DNA of 64,000 bases from an uncultured Spirochaetota bacterium (GTDB lineage Bacteria > Spirochaetota > UBA4802 > UBA5550). The notes beneath the pieces are model-generated. The model was not told the origin of the DNA. It did not search any database and saw only the letters and a list, made by a program, of their open reading frames with translations. Made by a program: the position numbers and the translations under genes. Below are positions 51,085 to 59,647 of the stretch, in pieces. Location: the NCBI GenBank assembly GCA_937872225.1, contig CALMRZ010000034.1, positions 29,896 to 93,895 of the forward strand, in the 5' to 3' direction. Every line of letters starts with the position of its first letter. Positions within the stretch are counted from its first letter, which is position 1.

Positions 51085-51110
51085 CCCCAGCCCCCCAGAG
51101 GGGGCTGGGG
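51085..51110. terminator. GC-rich terminator-like hairpin between converging genes
   Basis: Eleven-bp perfect arms (51085-51095 CCCCAGCCCCC and 51100-51110) with a CAGA loop are followed by a short T-rich stretch (TTCGTTCTGATT). It lies between the MBL-fold gene and the converging porin gene. Confidence 0.5.
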
Positions 51111-51113
51111 TTC

Positions 51114-51152
51114 GTTCTGATTAGAAGTCCCCCTCCGGGTGATTGAGGGGGC
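51114..51152 (-). repeat. dispersed GC-rich intergenic repeat, copy B
   Basis: The reverse complement reads GCCCCCTCAATCACCCGGAG then a G-run and ACTTCTAATCAGAAC, matching copy A (31207-31248) at most positions. It also lies between two converging genes. Confidence 0.6.
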
Positions 51153-51169
51153 GAACTCGTTATTGTGCG

Positions 51170-52195
51170 TTATATGGCAAATGAAGCGCCCACCTTGGCG
51201 TAAAGGCGGTGCACCTCCGCTCCGTTGTACCAGGTCTTTGAGGGGACAATGCACCAGTAAAACCCGCCGTTCAGCGAGACCGGCCCCTTGGTAAAAGTAA
51301 AGACCAGGCTCGGCGTGATGTCGCTGAAGCCCTTCTTCAGGGGGGTCCTGACCTGCTTCACGCCGCCGTAGGTGATGGTCCTGGTCTGGCCGCTGTAGGC
51401 GAAACTCGCCGTGGTGTCCAGGGCCCCGGCAGAGGGGTCCACCATCAGATTATACCTGGTCAGTTTCGCCGTGGTCTGATAATAGTACCCGGCGCTGAGC
51501 CCAGGCGTAAGCGCCACCTCCTTGGTCAGCTCGAAGGGATGGCTTATCCCCATCGTCACGTAATAATCCCCGCCCCGCTTGAGCCCCGTATAGTAATCAT
51601 GGGTCAGGGAAAAGGTCGGGTTGACATAGGGGACGATGGGCAGCCCGACGGTCAGGGTCGTGGTGAAGAAGCTGACGTCCACATAGGACACGGTGTTCAG
51701 ACCGTCCACCTGGGGCCGGGCGTATTCCCGGGCGTTGCGCGAATTGAAGTACCACCAGTACCAGAAGCTGGCGCCGATGGTCACGGCGTCCTTGATGGTG
51801 TAGGAATAATCCGCGCCGAAATCGAGGCTCTGGGTCGCGTAGGCAAGGTGGTTGAAATTGAGCTGCCGCCGGTAGGGGGTACCCGACGAATCGAAGCGGT
51901 ACTCATACTTCCCTGGCTTCTTCGAAAAGCCGTTGAAGACCCAGCTCGCCGAAATCTCCCCGGCCACGGACAGAACCAGGCCCGTGCCCATCACGTTCCA
52001 GGAGACCTTCGGGATGAAGGCGCCGTCGCCGTTGAAAAATTTAGTCCCGCGCCAGAGGTAGTTGCTGTAATAGTCGATACCCCCGTAAAGACCTATCGGC
52101 TCGCTTTTTTTCTCCGCGTCTTCCTTCTTATCCTGCGCCAGCGCGGCGCCGGATATAAAAGCAACCATGATAATCATACTTATAAACTTTTTCAT
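51170..52195 (-). CDS. TorF/Gcw_chp-family putative porin
   Basis: A signal peptide (MKKFISMIIMVAFISGAALA) is followed by a beta-barrel protein with the family motif GLYGGIDYYSNYLWRGTKFF (residues about 35-54). Strands alternate throughout, and the protein ends in an aromatic residue near the C-terminus (KVGASFAI). It is 341 aa and probably sits in the outer membrane. ATG at 52195 is chosen for GGAGAG upstream and for the signal peptide; the open frame extends to 52279. It is the last gene after amt and PII, so a role in diffusion of a nitrogen compound is inferred. Confidence 0.82.
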   Translation of the reverse strand: MKKFISMIIMVAFISGAALAQDKKEDAEKKSEPIGLYGGIDYYSNYLWRGTKFFNGDGAFIPKVSWNVMGTGLVLSVAGEISASWVFNGFSKKPGKYEYRFDSSGTPYRRQLNFNHLAYATQSLDFGADYSYTIKDAVTIGASFWYWWYFNSRNAREYARPQVDGLNTVSYVDVSFFTTTLTVGLPIVPYVNPTFSLTHDYYTGLKRGGDYYVTMGISHPFELTKEVALTPGLSAGYYYQTTAKLTRYNLMVDPSAGALDTTASFAYSGQTRTITYGGVKQVRTPLKKGFSDITPSLVFTFTKGPVSLNGGFYWCIVPSKTWYNGAEVHRLYAKVGASFAI

Positions 52196-52278
52196 CTTAT
52201 CTCTCCATTGATATATTCTGAACCTATTATAAAGCCGTTGCGCGCAGGCCGGAATCGGCCGGCGCGCCGCGGCAATCA

Positions 52279-52620
52279 CTATCCTATGGCGTCGCTGCCG
52301 GTTTCACCGGTCCGGACCCTGATGCACTCCTCGAGGGGAACGACAAAAATCTTCCCGTCACCTATGTTGCCGGATCGCGCCCCCTTGACGATGGCGTCGA
52401 CCGCCGGCTTCACGAAGGAATCATTGACCGCTATCTCAAAGCGCACTTTATCCAAGAGGTTCACCTCGGTTACAGCGCCGCGGTACGTTTCGGTGTATCC
52501 CCCCTGGGAACCGCACCCTATGACGTTGGATACCGTCATTTTGCCCACGCTCGCCTCGGTCAGGGCCTGCTTCACGTCGGTCAGCTTTTCCGGCTGCACC
52601 ACTGCTATTATGAGTTTCAT
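52279..52620 (-). CDS. glnB: PII nitrogen-regulatory protein without Tyr51
   Basis: The 113-aa protein has the PII fold: [37 protein letters not shown], the T-loop [26 protein letters not shown], and the C-terminal [30 protein letters not shown] trimers bind ATP/ADP and 2-oxoglutarate and close the Amt channel. In the T-loop the normal modified Tyr51 is replaced by Thr, though Tyr46 is kept. Uridylylation at the standard site is therefore not possible. It lies 53 bp after amt, the usual GlnK position, and GGAG lies 8 nt upstream. Confidence 0.93.
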   Translation of the reverse strand: MKLIIAVVQPEKLTDVKQALTEASVGKMTVSNVIGCGSQGGYTETYRGAVTEVNLLDKVRFEIAVNDSFVKPAVDAIVKGARSGNIGDGKIFVVPLEECIRVRTGETGSDAIG

Positions 52621-52673
52621 TGCATTATCTCCTTTGTTATAGTTATTCTATTGCCGCATGATCGGGGCCGGAG

Positions 52674-54098
52674 CTACTTGGTCAGGAACCCCTGAAAATC
52701 AGGATACCCTTTCATGCCGTGCTCGCCGATATCCAGGCCCTGGATCTCCTCTTCGCGGGACACCTTGATGCCCATGACCAGCTTGATGACAAACCAGACC
52801 GCAAAGGCAACGATGAAGGTGAAGGCACCCACGGCCAGCACGCCGATCGTCTGGGCCCCGAGAAGCTTCATGCCGCCGCCGTAGAAGAGGCCGTTACCCG
52901 TGGCCGTGCCGGTTATCTTGTCCTGGGCGAACAGCCCCACGGCCAGGGTGCCGAAAATGCCGTTCACAAGATGCACGGAGAGGGCGCCCACCGGGTCGTC
53001 AAGTTTCAGCTTGTCGAACATGATGACCGCGAAGACCACCAGCACGCCCGCCATGAGGCCGATGACTGCCGCGGATTTCACGCTGACAAAGGCGCAGGGC
53101 GCGGTGATGGCCACCAGGCCGGCCAGGGCGCCGTTGATGATCATGGAGAGGTCGGGCTTCTTCTGCAGCGCCCATGACATGATGGTGGAGCTCAGAATTG
53201 CCGTCGCTGCAGCTGTGTTGGTGGTGACTGCGACATGGGCTATGGCGCTCCCGTCGCCGACCCCCATGGTTGATCCCGGGTTGAAGCCGAACCAGCCGAA
53301 CCAGAGCACCAGGCCCCCCAGGGTCACCATCGACATGTTGTGGCCGAAGATGGGGTTCACCGAGCCGTCCGCGCGGTATTTGCCGAAGCGCGGCCCGAGA
53401 AGGATGACCCCCGCCAGGGCAGCCCAGCCGCCCACGGAATGGACCACGGAAGAGCCGGCGAAGTCAAACATTCCCAGAGATTGCAGCCAGCCGCCGCCCC
53501 AGATCCAGTGACCGGTAATTGGATACATTACGGCAACCAGGATGAATGAAAATACGATGAACGATTTGAATTTTATCCGTTCCGCCACTGCGCCGGAAAC
53601 GATGGTAGCCGCGGTGCCGGCAAATACCAGCTGGAAGAAAAACTTGGCCCACAGGGGCACGCCGGTCCAGTTGAGTGCCTTGTATGCTCCCTGGTATGCG
53701 TCGCCAATGGCCGGACTGTTGTCGGCGCCACCGGCGAATAAGATGCCCTCAAGGCCGATGAAGGGATTGCCATTTCCGAACATGAGGCCCCAGCCGATCA
53801 GCCAGAAGGATATTGACGCGACAGCGAAGACGATGAAGTTCTTCGCCAGGATGTTGACCGAGTTCTTGGCCCGGCACAGCCCGGATTCGACCATGGCGAA
53901 CCCCAGGTTCATGAAAAAAACAAGAAACGCGGTGAAGAGCACCCAGGCCGTGTCGACGCCGACCTGCATCGATTTTTTAAATGCCTCCAGCGCATCCGGC
54001 GTAACGGCCGCGGCGGGCGCGGTTTCAGCGCCGAAAACCTTCATCGCTGCGGCGCAGATGACCAGCGCCAGCGACACTGTTGTGAAAACCTTTCTCAT
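52674..54098 (-). CDS. amt: ammonium transporter
   Basis: A signal peptide (about residues 1-23) is followed by eleven membrane helices of the Amt/Rh fold. FFMNLGFAMVESGLCRAKNSVNILAKNF (about 61-88) and the ammonium-filter segment GSSVVHSVGGWAALAGVILLGPRFGKY (about 210-236, with the first pore His) are visible. GALSVHLVNGIFGTLAVGLF (about 360) has the second pore His. It imports ammonium and is blocked by PII. The operon amt-glnB-porin starts from the sigma-54 promoter at 54195-54210. GGAGG lies just before the ATG. Confidence 0.95.
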   Translation of the reverse strand: MRKVFTTVSLALVICAAAMKVFGAETAPAAAVTPDALEAFKKSMQVGVDTAWVLFTAFLVFFMNLGFAMVESGLCRAKNSVNILAKNFIVFAVASISFWLIGWGLMFGNGNPFIGLEGILFAGGADNSPAIGDAYQGAYKALNWTGVPLWAKFFFQLVFAGTAATIVSGAVAERIKFKSFIVFSFILVAVMYPITGHWIWGGGWLQSLGMFDFAGSSVVHSVGGWAALAGVILLGPRFGKYRADGSVNPIFGHNMSMVTLGGLVLWFGWFGFNPGSTMGVGDGSAIAHVAVTTNTAAATAILSSTIMSWALQKKPDLSMIINGALAGLVAITAPCAFVSVKSAAVIGLMAGVLVVFAVIMFDKLKLDDPVGALSVHLVNGIFGTLAVGLFAQDKITGTATGNGLFYGGGMKLLGAQTIGVLAVGAFTFIVAFAVWFVIKLVMGIKVSREEEIQGLDIGEHGMKGYPDFQGFLTK

Positions 54099-54194
54099 AT
54101 GTCCTCCGAAATACTATTGATAGAATCTTTGAACTGTCCTTTGAAAACCCGCGAAGCCGCGGTCCGCCGGAAATTCATACATGATTATTGATAT

Positions 54195-54210
54195 AGCACG
54201 GCGCGTGCCA
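54195..54210 (-). promoter_or_regulatory. sigma-54 promoter of the amt operon
   Basis: On the minus strand the sequence reads TGGCACGCGCCGTGCT. Compared with TGGCACGNNNNTTGCW, only one position differs (G for the first T). The GG and GC are at the proper spacing. Transcription would start near 54184, giving a leader of about 86 nt before amt. Confidence 0.82.
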
Positions 54211-54370
54211 GATTAACGAGAGGGACGGAAAACAGGCTTTTCTTCGGCACAAGTTAACATGGCCGTAATACAGAGGGACGACACATCGATATCACATCGG
54301 CACGATCAGCTTGATTCATGTTTCCTTCGCTGCCCGGCGCGCAGGGGGAAGCGGAAGGTTGAAGAAAAAA

Positions 54371-54416
54371 TTACATAATTGTAGGATTGGAATTCATGAA
54401 GTTACATAAATGTAGG
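54371..54416. promoter_or_regulatory. two phased palindromes, candidate enhancer for the sigma-54 activator
   Basis: TTACATAATTGTAGG (54371-54385) and TTACATAAATGTAGG (54402-54416) match at 14 of 15 positions. Both contain TACA-N4-TGTA. Their starts are 31 bp apart, close to three helical turns, and they lie about 190-230 bp upstream of the predicted amt start, directly after the activator gene. The position and phasing fit an enhancer for that activator. The rest of 54099-54428 holds no gene. Confidence 0.7.
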
Positions 54417-54428
54417 TGATTAAATGAA

Positions 54429-56039
54429 TTACTCTTTGAAGCGCTTCAGGTCGATGCCGAACTTTTCCACGCGGAGGCCAATGATCCGCTCGGTGATGCC
54501 CAGGGCCCGGGCCGCCTTCGACATATTCCCCTGGGAGCGCTTCAATTCTTCAACGATGATCTCCTTTTCAATGGTCGAGACCATGTCTTTCAGCGTTGAC
54601 ATACCTCCGTTTCCGGCGGCCCCTGCGGTCTGCAGGCTCGGTGGCAGATGGTAGGAATGGATGACGCCGTCGCTGGTCAGGATGACCGCCCGCTCGATGC
54701 AGTTTTCCAGCTCCCGCACGTTCCCCGGCCAGTGGTATGACATCAGCATGTCAATGGCGGGCGTGGAGATGCGGGCCACGGTCTTGCCGTGGTGGGCGGC
54801 ATATTTCTCTATGAAGTGGTCCGCCAGGAGCATGATGTCGGACTTGCGCTCCCGCAGGGGCGGCACCACGATCGGGAAGACGTTGAGACGGTAGAAAAGG
54901 TCCTCCCTGAATTTCCCCTCCTGCACCAGCGCCTCCAGGTCCCGGTTCGTGGCCGCGATGATCCGGACGTCCACGGTTATGGTCACCGTTCCGCCGATCC
55001 TCTCGAAGGCCCGCTCCTGGATCACCCGGAGGAGCTTGATCTGCATCATGTACGGAAGATCGCCCAGCTCGTCGAGAAAGAGCGTGCCGCCGTCGGCCAT
55101 CTCGAAGCGTCCCTTCCGGGCCGCGACAGCGCCGGTGAAGGCGCCCCGCTCGTACCCGAAAAGCTCGCTCTCTATGAGGGACTCGGGAAGGGCGGCGCAG
55201 TTTACCGCCACAAAGGGCCTGTCGGCCCGGTTGGATCCGTAGTGAATGGCCTGGGCGACCTTTTCCTTGCCCACGCCGCTTTCGCCGAGGATCATCACCG
55301 TGGTCTTCGTGTCGCGGACCCGCTCTATAAGGGAGTAGACCTCCAGCATGGCCCGGGCGTTGCCGATTATCGAATCCGGCCGGTTCGCGGTTTTCAGCTC
55401 GTCATGGAGCCTTCGGTTCTCCTCCCGGAGCCTGTCCAGCTCCTCCTGGGCGAGCTGGCGCAGCCGCACCGCCTGGGCAATGATGGATGATATGATCGTG
55501 AGAAGACGGACGTCTTCCTCCAGCGATATGGTTTCGTTGAACAGCCGGTCCACGGAAAGGGCGCCGATCACTTCGTTGCCGGTCTTTATGGGGACGCAGA
55601 TGAAGGCGATGTCCTGCTTGTCGAGCTGTTTCCGCGAGCCGGTCCGGTCAAGAAACATCGGCTCGTCCGATATGCGCGGGACGACCGCCGGCAGGCCCGT
55701 TTCCACCACCCTGCCGGTGACCCCCTCCCCGACGCTGTAGCGCCCCTTCGCCCGCTCCTCCGGCGTGAGGCCGTACGCTTCCTCGATCACGATCTCCCCG
55801 GTCTTCCTGTTCAGGATCGTGAAGGTGCCGCGGAGCATGTCCATGCGCTCCGCCATCATCGCGAGCACCTGGTCCAGCACGGTGCGCAGGTCGAGGGTGC
55901 CGTTCAGGGCGCTGCTGATTTCATACAGGAGCGTCAGCTCGCGCATTTCCCGCGATCCATTCTTGTCGTTATGAATCGACGGCGGGGTATCCTGTGCGGG
56001 ACGGGCGCCGTCCCGGCCCGGTGATTGTATGGCTGTCAT
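54429..56039 (-). CDS. sigma-54-dependent activator with GAF sensor (NifA/NtrC-like)
   Basis: A GAF domain (residues about 35-190) is followed by a coiled linker, an AAA+ domain with Walker A GESGVGKE (about 252-259), the sigma-54 contact loop GAFTGA (about 299-304) and Walker [14 protein letters not shown]. It ends in a Fis-type helix-turn-helix ([30 protein letters not shown]). No receiver domain is present, so a ligand or PII-type contact at the GAF domain is likely. ATG at 56039 is preferred over TTG at 56057. It lies upstream of the amt operon on the same strand and probably activates it. Confidence 0.92.
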   Translation of the reverse strand: MTAIQSPGRDGARPAQDTPPSIHNDKNGSREMRELTLLYEISSALNGTLDLRTVLDQVLAMMAERMDMLRGTFTILNRKTGEIVIEEAYGLTPEERAKGRYSVGEGVTGRVVETGLPAVVPRISDEPMFLDRTGSRKQLDKQDIAFICVPIKTGNEVIGALSVDRLFNETISLEEDVRLLTIISSIIAQAVRLRQLAQEELDRLREENRRLHDELKTANRPDSIIGNARAMLEVYSLIERVRDTKTTVMILGESGVGKEKVAQAIHYGSNRADRPFVAVNCAALPESLIESELFGYERGAFTGAVAARKGRFEMADGGTLFLDELGDLPYMMQIKLLRVIQERAFERIGGTVTITVDVRIIAATNRDLEALVQEGKFREDLFYRLNVFPIVVPPLRERKSDIMLLADHFIEKYAAHHGKTVARISTPAIDMLMSYHWPGNVRELENCIERAVILTSDGVIHSYHLPPSLQTAGAAGNGGMSTLKDMVSTIEKEIIVEELKRSQGNMSKAARALGITERIIGLRVEKFGIDLKRFKE

Positions 56040-56230
56040 TTCATGTACCGCCTTCAATATAGCAAGAGCACGGCGGGGGCGTCTTTCTTATTTTCCATTC
56101 AGCATGACAATTTTACGTTGATGAAACATTGTAAGTTATACTGAAAAAGTAATTGCATTAATGACAATCCGTGGTTATCTTTAATTTCAGTTATAGTAAT
56201 CCGCGATTAACTTTCTTTACGGCGGTATCG

Positions 56231-57493
56231 ATGCACGACAAGGCGATCAAGCTGAACGACATCATCAAGCTCAGCTCCGAACTCAACACGGTGCAAGACC
56301 TGGACATACTCCTGGACAGGATCCTCACAGAGGCGCGGAAGATCCTGAACGCCGACGCCGGATCGATACAGATAAAGGAAGGGGACGAGCTGATCTTCAC
56401 CAGCCATGTGCAGACGGCCTCCCTCGAACGGAAGCTCAAGCCGGGGGAAAAGCTGATTTACACCACCTTCAGGACAAAGATCAACAGGAGCTCCATCTCC
56501 GGCTATGCCGCCCTCACCGGCGAGATCATCAACATACCGGACGCCTACAACATACCGTCAGACGCGCCCTACAAGTTCGATCCCACCAATGACAAGAAAT
56601 CCGGATACCGGACCAAATCGATGCTCACCATCCCCCTGAAGAACAGCCGGAACGAGATACTGGGGATCATGCAGATCATCAACTCCCTCAGCCCTGACGG
56701 CAACAAGAGCGATTTTGACGAATGCGCCGAATTCTGCGGCACCTTCGATCCCGCGGACGAGATGATAGCGCTCCACTTCGCCAACATGGCCAGCATCATC
56801 CTCCAGAGGGCGCAGATGACCCGGGCCCTCATCCTCCGGATGATCAACATGGCGGAACTCAGGGACCCGAAGGAGACCGGGGCCCATGTCAACCGGGTCG
56901 CCTCCTACGCCGTGGAGATCTACGAGCGCTGGGCGGACATTAAAATGATCCCCCGGGACGAGGTCTTTCGGAAAAAGGACGTGCTCCGCATGGCCGCCAT
57001 GCTCCACGACGTGGGCAAGGTGGCGGTGTCGGACCTTATCCTGAAAAAGCCGGCGAAATTCACCCCCGAAGAATTCGAAATCATGAAGACCCACTGCTGC
57101 CAGGGGGCGCGCCTCTTCAAGCTGCGGCAGTCGGAATTCGACGAGATGGCGGCAATCGTGGCACTCACCCACCACGAGAACTGGGACGGCACCGGTTATC
57201 CCGGACGCATCGACGTTGAAACCGGCAAGGCCCTGGAAATGGACGCGACCGGAAAACCCGTCCCCCTCAAGGGGGAGGAGATCCCCATTTTCGGGAGGAT
57301 CGTAGCCCTGGCGGACGTGTTCGACGCCCTGTCGTCAAAGCGGGTGTACAAGGAAGCGTGGGACCACGAATCGGTCCTGAAGGAGATCCGGGCCATGTCG
57401 GGAAAAAAATTCGACCCCGACCTGGTGGAGATATTCTTCGGCAACCTGGAAATAATCCGCAACATCATGCAGCGGTATCCGGACAGCGAGTGA
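56231..57493 (+). CDS. GAF and HD-GYP domain protein (probable c-di-GMP phosphodiesterase)
   Basis: A GAF domain (residues about 20-190) is followed by an HD-GYP domain (about 200-415). The metal-binding MLHDVGK (HD at 259-260) and the signature HHENWDGTGYPGRI (about 314-327) are intact. A 20-residue insertion (DVETGKALEMDATGKPVPLKG) lies after GYP. Such enzymes hydrolyse cyclic di-GMP to GMP in the cytoplasm. ATG at 56231 is chosen; the frame is open to a GTG at 56171 but that part reads as non-coding. It is divergent from the sigma-54 activator gene. Confidence 0.92.
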   Translation: MHDKAIKLNDIIKLSSELNTVQDLDILLDRILTEARKILNADAGSIQIKEGDELIFTSHVQTASLERKLKPGEKLIYTTFRTKINRSSISGYAALTGEIINIPDAYNIPSDAPYKFDPTNDKKSGYRTKSMLTIPLKNSRNEILGIMQIINSLSPDGNKSDFDECAEFCGTFDPADEMIALHFANMASIILQRAQMTRALILRMINMAELRDPKETGAHVNRVASYAVEIYERWADIKMIPRDEVFRKKDVLRMAAMLHDVGKVAVSDLILKKPAKFTPEEFEIMKTHCCQGARLFKLRQSEFDEMAAIVALTHHENWDGTGYPGRIDVETGKALEMDATGKPVPLKGEEIPIFGRIVALADVFDALSSKRVYKEAWDHESVLKEIRAMSGKKFDPDLVEIFFGNLEIIRNIMQRYPDSE

Positions 57494-57727
57494 CGGACGC
57501 CAAATCCGTTATGCATTAAAAATATCTTGATTATTTTCAGCGCCGTAGTTGAATGGTAGCGTATAGAATATCGGGAAATTGACGCAGGAACCCTGCGGAG
57601 CCTGATCCCTCCGCGGCACCATCCCGAAACGCGCACCGGACGCGGGATCGAGAGAATAGCAAGCGCTGCCCGTCAACCGCGTGAGACTTCGCCAGCGCGT
57701 CACCTGTATCGCACCGGGAGAATTAAC

Positions 57728-58447
57728 ATGAAAGCATTACTGCTGGCCGGCGGCCGCGGCAAACGTCTCGACGACCTCTCCGCCGATCGTAATAAATGCA
57801 TGATCAGGGTCAAGGGGCGTCCGGCCATCGAGTACAACCTCGACTGCGCGAAAAACGCCGGCGTCGACGAGATCGTCATCGTCGTCGGGTACCGCGCGGA
57901 GGACATCATCAACTACCTCGGGAACCGCTACCATGACATCACCATCCGCTACGTGATCCAGAGGGAGCAGAAGGGACTGGTCCACGCCATAGAATGCGCC
58001 CGGGAAACGATCGACAGGAGCGATTTCATGCTCATGCTGGCGGACGAGATCATGCTGAACCCGCGCCACGGGGCGATGATCGACGAGTACCGGAAAAACG
58101 GCGCCTTCGCCATCTGCGGCATCCTCGCCGTGGAAAACCGCAACCTCATAAAAAAGACATACACCCTGATCCAGGGCAGCGACCGGCAGATCTACCGCCT
58201 GATAGAAAAGCCCCGCAACCCCCTGAACGAGTTCATGGGCACCGGCGACTGCATATTCAACAACAGGATCTTTGATTACATCGAGTACACGCCCATACAC
58301 CATGAGCGCAACGAAAAAGAGCTTCCCGACCTGATACAGTGCGCCATCGACGACGGCATGGACGTGCGCTCCTTCATGATCTGCGACCGCTACGTCAACA
58401 TCAACACCAAGGAAGACATCGAGATGGCGGAGGATTTCCTTAAATGA
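57728..58447 (+). CDS. sugar-nucleotide nucleotidyltransferase
   Basis: The NTP-transferase fold of 239 aa begins MKALLLAGGRGKRLDDLSADRNKCMIRVKGRPAIEYNL, with the nucleotide loop GGRGKRL and Lys 23. IVIVVGYRAEDI (about 50) and FMLMLADEIML (about 98-108, metal-binding Asp) follow. It joins a sugar or polyol phosphate to a nucleotide. It starts a cluster with a GT2 glycosyltransferase that overlaps it by 4 bp. GGGAGA lies 8 nt upstream. The gap 57494-57727 before it shows no gene. Confidence 0.9.
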   Translation: MKALLLAGGRGKRLDDLSADRNKCMIRVKGRPAIEYNLDCAKNAGVDEIVIVVGYRAEDIINYLGNRYHDITIRYVIQREQKGLVHAIECARETIDRSDFMLMLADEIMLNPRHGAMIDEYRKNGAFAICGILAVENRNLIKKTYTLIQGSDRQIYRLIEKPRNPLNEFMGTGDCIFNNRIFDYIEYTPIHHERNEKELPDLIQCAIDDGMDVRSFMICDRYVNINTKEDIEMAEDFLK

Positions 58448-59214
58448 GAGGAACCGGCAAAAAAGCAAGCAAAAAAACCGGCGGGCCGCGGTGCCTGGTG
58501 GTCATTCCGGCGCGCAACGAGCAGGACACCATCCGCGAAGTGGTGACCCGCGCCCTTCGTCACGCCGATGTCTCGGTCACCGACGACGGCAGCACCGACG
58601 CGACGCCGAAGATACTGGCCGGGATTCTCGCCGAGTCGAAGCGGGGGGCGTATCCGCACCGGCTTTTCATCATAACCCACGTGAAGTCGACCCACATCCC
58701 CCTGGGGATCCAGGACGGTTTGAAGTTTGGGGTGGAGAACGGCTATGATTTCATCGTCACGATGGACGCCGGTCTTTCCCATGACCCCGACGCGCTTCCG
58801 GGTTTCATCGGGGCCGACCGGGCCGTCGATGTCGTTATCGGCTCCCGCTCGAAAACCGAGAACGTGCCCCTGTACCGCAGGGCCATCAGCCGCATGGGCG
58901 CCCTGGTGGTGAATTACGCCATATCGCCTTCCTATTTCACCATACGGAGGCCCTTCATCCGTGACTGCACCAGCGGGTACCGCCGGTACAGCCACCGGGC
59001 CGCGCGGACTATCGCCGAAGCGGCCCTCCGGTCAAAGTCCTTCGACTTTCACATGGAGGCCCTGTCGCTCTGCGCCCGGGCGGGCATGAGCATAGCCGAA
59101 ACACCCATCCATTACGTATTTTCATCATCGTCATTTAATTCACGCGTCCTGCGGCAGGCCATCCGGTTCGCCCTGGGCCTGATTGCCACCAAGCATGAAG
59201 GCCGGACAGGCTGA
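58444..59214 (+). CDS. GT2-family glycosyltransferase (dolichyl-phosphate-mannose-synthase-like)
   Basis: The GT-A fold starts CLVVIPARNEQDTIREVVTRAL, with the nucleotide motif SVTDDGSTDATPKIL (about 39-53). The metal-binding motif, normally DAD in this branch, reads TMDAGLSHDPDALPGF (about 108-123). The acceptor part CTSGYRRYSHRAARTI (about 178) is typical of polyprenyl-phosphate sugar synthases. No membrane helix is seen. It overlaps the nucleotidyltransferase by 4 bp (ATGA) and is followed by an SMR-type transporter, so it may make a lipid-linked sugar that is then moved and used by the GT39-type enzyme at 59648. Confidence 0.88.
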   Translation: MRGTGKKASKKTGGPRCLVVIPARNEQDTIREVVTRALRHADVSVTDDGSTDATPKILAGILAESKRGAYPHRLFIITHVKSTHIPLGIQDGLKFGVENGYDFIVTMDAGLSHDPDALPGFIGADRAVDVVIGSRSKTENVPLYRRAISRMGALVVNYAISPSYFTIRRPFIRDCTSGYRRYSHRAARTIAEAALRSKSFDFHMEALSLCARAGMSIAETPIHYVFSSSSFNSRVLRQAIRFALGLIATKHEGRTG

Positions 59215-59241
59215 CGCGGCACACCATACAACGGAGGCCCC

Positions 59242-59580
59242 ATGGCAAGCAAATACGTCTTTCTCCTTTTTTCCGTGGTGTTCAACGTCGCGGCGAATTT
59301 CACGCTGAAGGCCTTTGTCGCGAGCAAGCACCCCGACTTCATCACCCAGATGAAGATGTTCGCCTTTTACCTGGCCGTGGCCTTTTTCGGCATCAATTTC
59401 CTCTTTTACGCCAAGGCCCTCCAGAACATCCCCATCTCGCTGGCGTACCCCATCGTGGTGGGATTGAGCGTGGCCGGCCTGGTGACTCTGTCCATGATTT
59501 TTCTCAACGAGCGGCTGACCCTGACCCAGGGAACGGGAATCGTCCTCATCGTGGGCGGCATCATACTTGTGTCCTGCTGA
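59242..59580 (+). CDS. SMR/EamA-type small membrane transporter
   Basis: Four membrane helices fill 112 residues. It begins KYVFLLFSVVFNVAANFTLKAFV and has the family segment NIPISLAYPIVVGLSVAGLVTLSMIFLNERLTLTQGTGIVLIVGGIIL. The layout is close to ArnE/ArnF-type subunits that flip undecaprenyl-phosphate sugars. The usual Glu of drug-efflux EmrE in helix 1 is absent, which fits a flippase-like role. It lies 27 bp after the GT2 gene, and GGAGG lies upstream. The role is inferred from context. Confidence 0.82.
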   Translation: MASKYVFLLFSVVFNVAANFTLKAFVASKHPDFITQMKMFAFYLAVAFFGINFLFYAKALQNIPISLAYPIVVGLSVAGLVTLSMIFLNERLTLTQGTGIVLIVGGIILVSC

Positions 59581-59647
59581 CGATGAAAAGCCGGCCGCGT
59601 CCGTTGTGCCTGTCCATGGATCATTTTAACCGTAACGGGGTTATACG

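Noticed and set aside
57540..57720. Structured GC-rich stretch upstream of the nucleotidyltransferase, tested as a tRNA or small RNA
   Set aside because: No cloverleaf, T-loop (GTTCRA) or terminator could be placed. There is no support beyond base composition.
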